A stretch of DNA of 18,272 bases. Origin: Firmicutes bacterium UBA6811 (GTDB lineage: Bacteria; Bacillota; SHA-98; UBA4971). The notes under the pieces were generated by a model, which searched no databases, was not told the DNA's origin, and worked only from the letters and a program-made list of their open reading frames with translations. Location of the stretch: positions 1-18,272 of the forward strand of contig DKEX01000097.1 in assembly GCA_002452295.1 (NCBI GenBank), in the 5' to 3' direction. The translations under genes and the position numbers were made by a program. Below are positions 14,582 to 18,272 of the stretch, piece by piece (position 1 is the stretch's first letter; the number at the start of each line of letters is the position of its first letter).

Positions 14582-14911
14582 GGGATCGGCCTCCTTCCGC
14601 CGGGGCGTAGACGCTCCCTTGAAGTCAGGTGGCTCTGACCGGATCTTCGCGGCCTCCTGCCCACCTCCTGCCAGAAAATGGCACATCACCCCGAAAACCA
14701 TCCGTTTGGGTCAGAGGTGGCCCTGTCGCAGGAAGATCACACCTTTTGGCGATTGCGACGCTTCTCATCCAGGGTTAGCATGATGCCGGGAGGTCGGGCA
14801 CGTGCCGGGCGGAGCCAGGGGGCTCGGGCTGGCCCGAGCGCCGGATGGTGAAACGGCCGGCCGCCTCGACCGCCGGGTCAGCGGTGGGCAGACCCCGAGA
14901 GGGGCAGTCCG
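14582..14911. other. Divergent comFA/comFC intergenic region with dyads
   Basis: This 330-base spacer must hold the promoters of both genes. It contains a split inverted repeat, CTCTGACC (14633-14640) and GGTCAGAG (14709-14716), in the comFA leader. It also contains a compact palindrome, GCTCGGGC-TG-GCCCGAGC (14822-14839), 73 bases before comFC. No clear -35/-10 pair stands out. The dyads are candidate operators. Confidence 0.4.
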
Positions 14912-15802
14912 ATGCCGGGGGGTGATGCGATGATAGCACGATTCGGCCGAAAACACGCTGGAGCGCGGGTTTCGGGCGCTGGCGCCGCCTCTCCAGGCAT
15001 ATGGCCTGAGATCCGCACGGCGCTTGCCGGCTTCCTCAAGGAGGCGATGGATGTCCTGCTGCCCGAGGAGGAGGGCTGTGTGCTCTGCGGGCGGGTGGGC
15101 CTCGGGGGCATGGAGGAGGTCTTCTATGCTCCGATCTGCAGGGGCTGTCTGGGGCGGATACCCTTTGTACAGCCGCCATACTGCCGGGTGTGCGGGCGCC
15201 CCATGAGGGGCGCGGTCGCGGAGGGGGGCTTGCGCGGTGGCCCGGTCTGCAAAGACTGCGCCTCCGGGGGCAGGTTCTTCAAGGTAGCTCGGGCCGTGGG
15301 CGTGTACGACGGCGCGCTCAAAGACTTCATCTACGCCCTGAAATTCCGCGGCCGCCGGGAGCTTGCGGAGGGTATCGGGGTTCTGATGGCGCGGGTCGCC
15401 ACGCGCGACAAGGCCATTAGGGGCTTTCAGCTCATAGCCCCTGTGCCGCTCCATCCGAAGCGCCTGGTGGAGCGAGGCTACAACCAGGCTGAGCTTCTCG
15501 CACGCATGGTGGGCTCATGCCTGGGCGTGCCAGTGAGGCCGGTGCTTGCAAGGAGCATCCACACCGGCGAGCAAAACAAGCTCGGGGGGCGCGACCGCCA
15601 CGAGAACCTCCGCGGGGCGTTCACGGTGCCGCGCCCGCTGGAGGCGGCGGGGAAGAGCATTCTCCTCGTGGACGACGTCATCACCACGGGCGCCACGGCA
15701 AACGAGTGCGCCCGCGCGATCCTTCGGGCAGGGGCCGCCGAGGTGCGCGTTCTCGCCGCCGCCGTGGCGCCCCTCGAAAGGGAGTGGTTGCATCGAGCCT
15801 GA
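14912..15802 (+). CDS. comFC: ComFC phosphoribosyltransferase-like competence protein
   Basis: 296 residues from the ATG at 14912 (GAGAGGGG, 7 bases upstream); an ATG at 14930 with GGGGTGAT ahead of it is a real alternative. Four CxxC pairs (56/59, 76/79, 91/94, 113/116) form the N-terminal zinc region. The PRTase domain follows, with KFRGRRELA, PVPLHPKRLVERGYNQAE, LVDDVITTGAT (251-261; the PRPP loop) and a C-terminal strand. The ComF family is needed for uptake of single-stranded DNA, probably with ComFA; its enzyme activity is not settled. The ~50 N-terminal residues before the zinc region are an extension relative to Bacillus ComFC. It is divergent from comFA, not downstream of it as in the classic comF operon. 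Confidence 0.93.
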   Translation: MPGGDAMIARFGRKHAGARVSGAGAASPGIWPEIRTALAGFLKEAMDVLLPEEEGCVLCGRVGLGGMEEVFYAPICRGCLGRIPFVQPPYCRVCGRPMRGAVAEGGLRGGPVCKDCASGGRFFKVARAVGVYDGALKDFIYALKFRGRRELAEGIGVLMARVATRDKAIRGFQLIAPVPLHPKRLVERGYNQAELLARMVGSCLGVPVRPVLARSIHTGEQNKLGGRDRHENLRGAFTVPRPLEAAGKSILLVDDVITTGATANECARAILRAGAAEVRVLAAAVAPLEREWLHRA

Positions 15803-16383
15803 ACCACTACCACAGTAGGACACCCTCAGCGCGCAAGATCGAGAATCGCCGAGCCAAACCGTCATTAAGTATGCATTAAGTGACGCGATCTAGAATAGGC
15901 TTGCAGGTCCCAGGGGATGGGGGTGCAGGCAGGACCCGGTTCCGATGGCACGCCACGGGTCAGCCTGGCGGCGGAGTGGTGTTGTGTTCTGCGGCGACAA
16001 CGCGTATCGATCTGCGGACACATTCCAGGGATGTGCCACGGGTTTTGGTACTGATACCGGTACTGCGTCTGGCACTTGCATTCCGCATCGGACGACCGCG
16101 ATGTCGCATCTTCTGGGTGTCGAGGTCATGCGGTGTCCGGCCACCGGGACATGTGCGATGCTGCGGACATATACCGAATCTGGGTGTGGAGCTTTAGTTT
16201 CGTGTACTGGTGACGGAAGAGTGTACAGCAGGCCGCACAGGTGTCACCAGGTGGAGGCACATGAGGACCGCACCCTAAATGCCTTGCAAGCGCCTGTTTG
16301 TGCGCCCCGGCGGACGGGTTGGAGCTTGGCGTGGACATTCGGCACGTTAGTTGCATAAATACATAAAAATCGGCGATGGTTTT
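15803..16383. other. Regulatory spacer of about 580 bases
   Basis: No credible gene. Features seen: two CATTAAGT copies 11 bases apart (15863-15870, 15874-15881), a palindrome-like stretch around 16045-16065 (GGTACTGATACCGGTACTG), and a split dyad CTGGTGAC (16207-16214) / GTCACCAG (16243-16250). The latter lies about 120-160 bases upstream of the predicted sigma-54 start, a fitting place for activator binding. The base composition is less GC-rich than in the flanking genes, mostly near 16350-16385. Confidence 0.45.
16340..16355 (+). promoter_or_regulatory. Sigma-54 (-24/-12) promoter of the hydrogenase-like activator gene
   Basis: cGGCACGttagTTGCA matches TGGCACG-N4-TTGCW at all defined positions but the first, with exact GG (16341-16342) to GC (16353-16354) spacing. 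Transcription should start near 16366, only about 18 bases before the ATG at 16384. The gene it drives itself encodes a sigma-54 activator, so positive autoregulation is the simplest reading. Confidence 0.8.
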
Positions 16384-18272
16384 ATGAGCATCATAAGCAT
16401 AGACGAAAACAAGTGCAGGAAATGCTATGCCTGCATAAGAGAATGCCCGGCGAAAGCCACCAAGGTCGAGGACGGCCGCACGCGTGTGATTGACGATATC
16501 TGCGTCGCGTGCGGGGAGTGCCTCGAGGTGTGCGCCGTCGGGGCGAGGCACAGTGAGGACGCCGTGCCGCTGGTGGAATCGGCCCTGGCCGACGGGAACG
16601 CCATCGCCGTCCTCGACCCGTCTTTTCCGGCGGCGTTTCCCGATGTTACACCGGGCCAGGTGGCGGCGGGGGTCTCGGCGCTGGGGTTCCTGGAGGTCCA
16701 CGACACCTCGCTTGCCGCGAGGTGGGTCCTTGAAGCATACCAGGCTGCGCTCGCCGCGTCGGATGGCCGAGGCGGCGGCACTGGGCGCAAGGACCGCGAT
16801 GGAGCTGATGTGTTTTCCGTTACCCGCCCGATCATCAGCTCAACATGTCCTGCCGTGGTGCGACTGGTGGAGAGGCACTACCCTGATTTCGTTGGCAACC
16901 TCGTTCCGGTGGCCTCGCCTCCCGTGGTGGCGGCCCGCGCGATACGCGGGACCCCTCGCAGCGCGGCGGCCTCCGAACAGCGGGGGCGCGCTGAAGCCAG
17001 GATCGTCTTCGTGGGTCCATGTATCGCATGGAAGGCCGAGGTGGCCGATCTCGGCGGCGCGTCAGGAATCGACGCCGTCCTCACGTTCGATGAGCTTGCA
17101 GCCATGTTTGAGTCCAGGGACATCGTCGCCCGGGACCTCACCCCCAGGCTCCTGGACGGCACCGTCGCGCCCAGGGAACGGTACATGGTGTTTGCGGGCG
17201 GCCTTTCGTGGCTGATGGGAATCTCGAAGGGCCTCTCCGACGAGAACCTCGTGATCGCGGCTGGCAGGTCGAGGTGCCTCGAGGTCATGGACGACCTCGC
17301 GCGGGGCGCCCTTACGCCCACGTTTGTTGATGCGTCCATGTGCCGGGGCTGCCTGGATGCGCCGTCGCTCCGCAGGCGGTCGTCCATCTCCGTGCGCAAG
17401 CGCATATCCCGGGTCTTCGCGTCAGGGGGCGGGGCACCTGCCGCGGACATTGCGGCGGGTGGCGATGACGGCGATCTGGGCCGGGTCGGCTTCGAGGCTG
17501 CGAGCGGTGCCGGTGGTCGCGTCGGTGCGGGCGGCACGGGCGAAGCTGGCGCCGCCGGCGGGACCGTAGGAACTGTGGGAACCACTGGAGCCGTGGGAAC
17601 CGGGGAAGCCATGGGAGCCGCGGCAGCCGTGGCGGCCGTGGGAGCGGGCAACGGTGACGGCGCCCCGACACCGGACCTCGCGCTTCTCGAGCGAGCCTTC
17701 AAGCCGGGCGGCGTGAGGCTGCCCATCCCGAGCGAGTCCGAGATAGCGGAGATCCTGGCGTTTTCGGGGAAGCTGGCGCCCGAGGATCACCTCGACTGCG
17801 GCATGTGCGGTTATCCGACGTGCAAGGAATACGCTATCGCCGTATACCAGAACATGGCGCGGTCCGACATGTGCGTCAGGTACCTCGTGGACCGGCTCAG
17901 GGACAAGGTCGAGCACATGAAGGTCGAGCTCGTGTCGGTGAAGTCGTCGTCCTTCGACGACATATACGGCTCCAGCAGGCAGATCCTCGCCGCGAAGGAC
18001 CTCGCCGAACGGGCCGCGAGGACAGGGTCCACCGTGCTGCTGCTGGGCGAGAGCGGCGTCGGCAAAGAAGTGTTCGCGCGGGCCATCCACGCCGCAAGCT
18101 CGCGCCGGCGCGCGCCGTTTGTGAGCGTGAACTGCGCGGCCATTCCCGACAGCCTGATGGAGTCTGAGCTTTTTGGCTACGACGATGGGGCCTTCACCGG
18201 GGCCGCGAAGGGCGGCAAGCCTGGCAAGTTCGAGCTCGCTTCGGGAGGGACCATCTTCCTGGACGAGATCGG
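16384..18272 (+). CDS. [FeFe]-hydrogenase-like Fe-S sensor fused to a sigma-54 AAA+ domain (3' truncated)
   Basis: Open from the ATG at 16384 to the window edge (629 complete codons); the ribosome site is weak (GATGG). Residues 11-50 hold two ferredoxin clusters (C11/14/17/21, C40/43/46/50). Residues ~70-330 are the hydrogenase large-subunit C-terminal-like domain: STCP (C155), GPCIAWKAE (C213), CLEVMDDL and SMCRGCLD (C320/C323). A low-complexity Gly/Ala/Thr linker spans ~346-428. Residues 472-497 match the CxxCGxxxC...C Fe-S domain (C472/475/480/497). With no PAS between, the AAA+ domain begins near 524: Walker A GESGVGKE (555-562), GAFTGA (602-607), Walker B GGTIFLDEI (621-629). Canonical H-cluster residues are altered, so sensing rather than H2 turnover is likely. 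Expected role: control sigma-54 promoters in response to redox state or H2. Confidence 0.92.
   Translation, partial: MSIISIDENKCRKCYACIRECPAKATKVEDGRTRVIDDICVACGECLEVCAVGARHSEDAVPLVESALADGNAIAVLDPSFPAAFPDVTPGQVAAGVSALGFLEVHDTSLAARWVLEAYQAALAASDGRGGGTGRKDRDGADVFSVTRPIISSTCPAVVRLVERHYPDFVGNLVPVASPPVVAARAIRGTPRSAAASEQRGRAEARIVFVGPCIAWKAEVADLGGASGIDAVLTFDELAAMFESRDIVARDLTPRLLDGTVAPRERYMVFAGGLSWLMGISKGLSDENLVIAAGRSRCLEVMDDLARGALTPTFVDASMCRGCLDAPSLRRRSSISVRKRISRVFASGGGAPAADIAAGGDDGDLGRVGFEAASGAGGRVGAGGTGEAGAAGGTVGTVGTTGAVGTGEAMGAAAAVAAVGAGNGDGAPTPDLALLERAFKPGGVRLPIPSESEIAEILAFSGKLAPEDHLDCGMCGYPTCKEYAIAVYQNMARSDMCVRYLVDRLRDKVEHMKVELVSVKSSSFDDIYGSSRQILAAKDLAERAARTGSTVLLLGESGVGKEVFARAIHAASSRRRAPFVSVNCAAIPDSLMESELFGYDDGAFTGAAKGGKPGKFELASGGTIFLDEI

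Noticed and set aside
16069..16085. TGGCACTTGCATTCCGC as a sigma-54 promoter
   Set aside because: The TTGC lies too close to the TGGCAC, and the true -12 position reads CC instead of GC.
16490..17215. A 241-residue plus-strand frame in another phase
   Set aside because: It overlaps the Fe-S/hydrogenase-like coding sequence, which has all its cysteine motifs in the frame starting at 16384.

Overview
The window is high-GC DNA with AGGAGG-type ribosome sites and a Firmicutes-style gene set: ComFA, ComFC, and an [FeFe]-hydrogenase-like sensor of a type common in Clostridia. It also encodes a secretin and a signal-peptide-bearing beta-barrel protein that ends in phenylalanine. Both imply an outer membrane. 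The best guess is a high-GC diderm member of the Bacillota, for example Limnochordia-like. This is inference from gene content, not from a marker gene.

Layout. 1-889: the 3' end of a coiled-coil gene (+) and an orphan reading frame (-). 1032-8624: a sigma-54 type -24/-12 promoter followed by five co-directional genes for exported proteins. These are two proteins sharing an unrecognised C-terminal domain, a protein with two copies of a chaperone/DUF916-like beta module, a short secretin, and a PorV-like outer-membrane barrel. 8625-9051: a convergent spacer with a micro-ORF, a hairpin and two families of short tandem repeats. 9043-10053 (-): a sigma-54 activator with AAA+ and Fis domains but no sensor domain. 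10054-11165: about 1.1 kb without a credible gene but with several strong dyads. 11166-11919 (-): a HigB/HigA-type toxin-antitoxin pair with a visible promoter and operator. 11986-12272: two diverged direct repeats, the second running into the 3' end of comFA. 12212-14581 (-): a large ComFA-like helicase. 14912-15802 (+): ComFC, divergent from comFA. 15803-16383: a spacer ending in a second, near-consensus sigma-54 promoter. 16384 to the window end (+): a ferredoxin/[FeFe]-hydrogenase-like/Fe-S sensor fused directly to a sigma-54 AAA+ domain; the gene runs off the window.

How the parts may work together. Two sigma-54 promoters and two sigma-54 activators with closely similar AAA+ cores lie within 18 kb. 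A simple model is that the hydrogenase-like sensor activator drives its own promoter, and that one or both activators drive the promoter of the envelope cluster. The envelope cluster could build or export a surface structure through the small secretin. The two systems with the best claim to novelty are the redox or H2-sensing sigma-54 activator and the five-gene envelope cluster.
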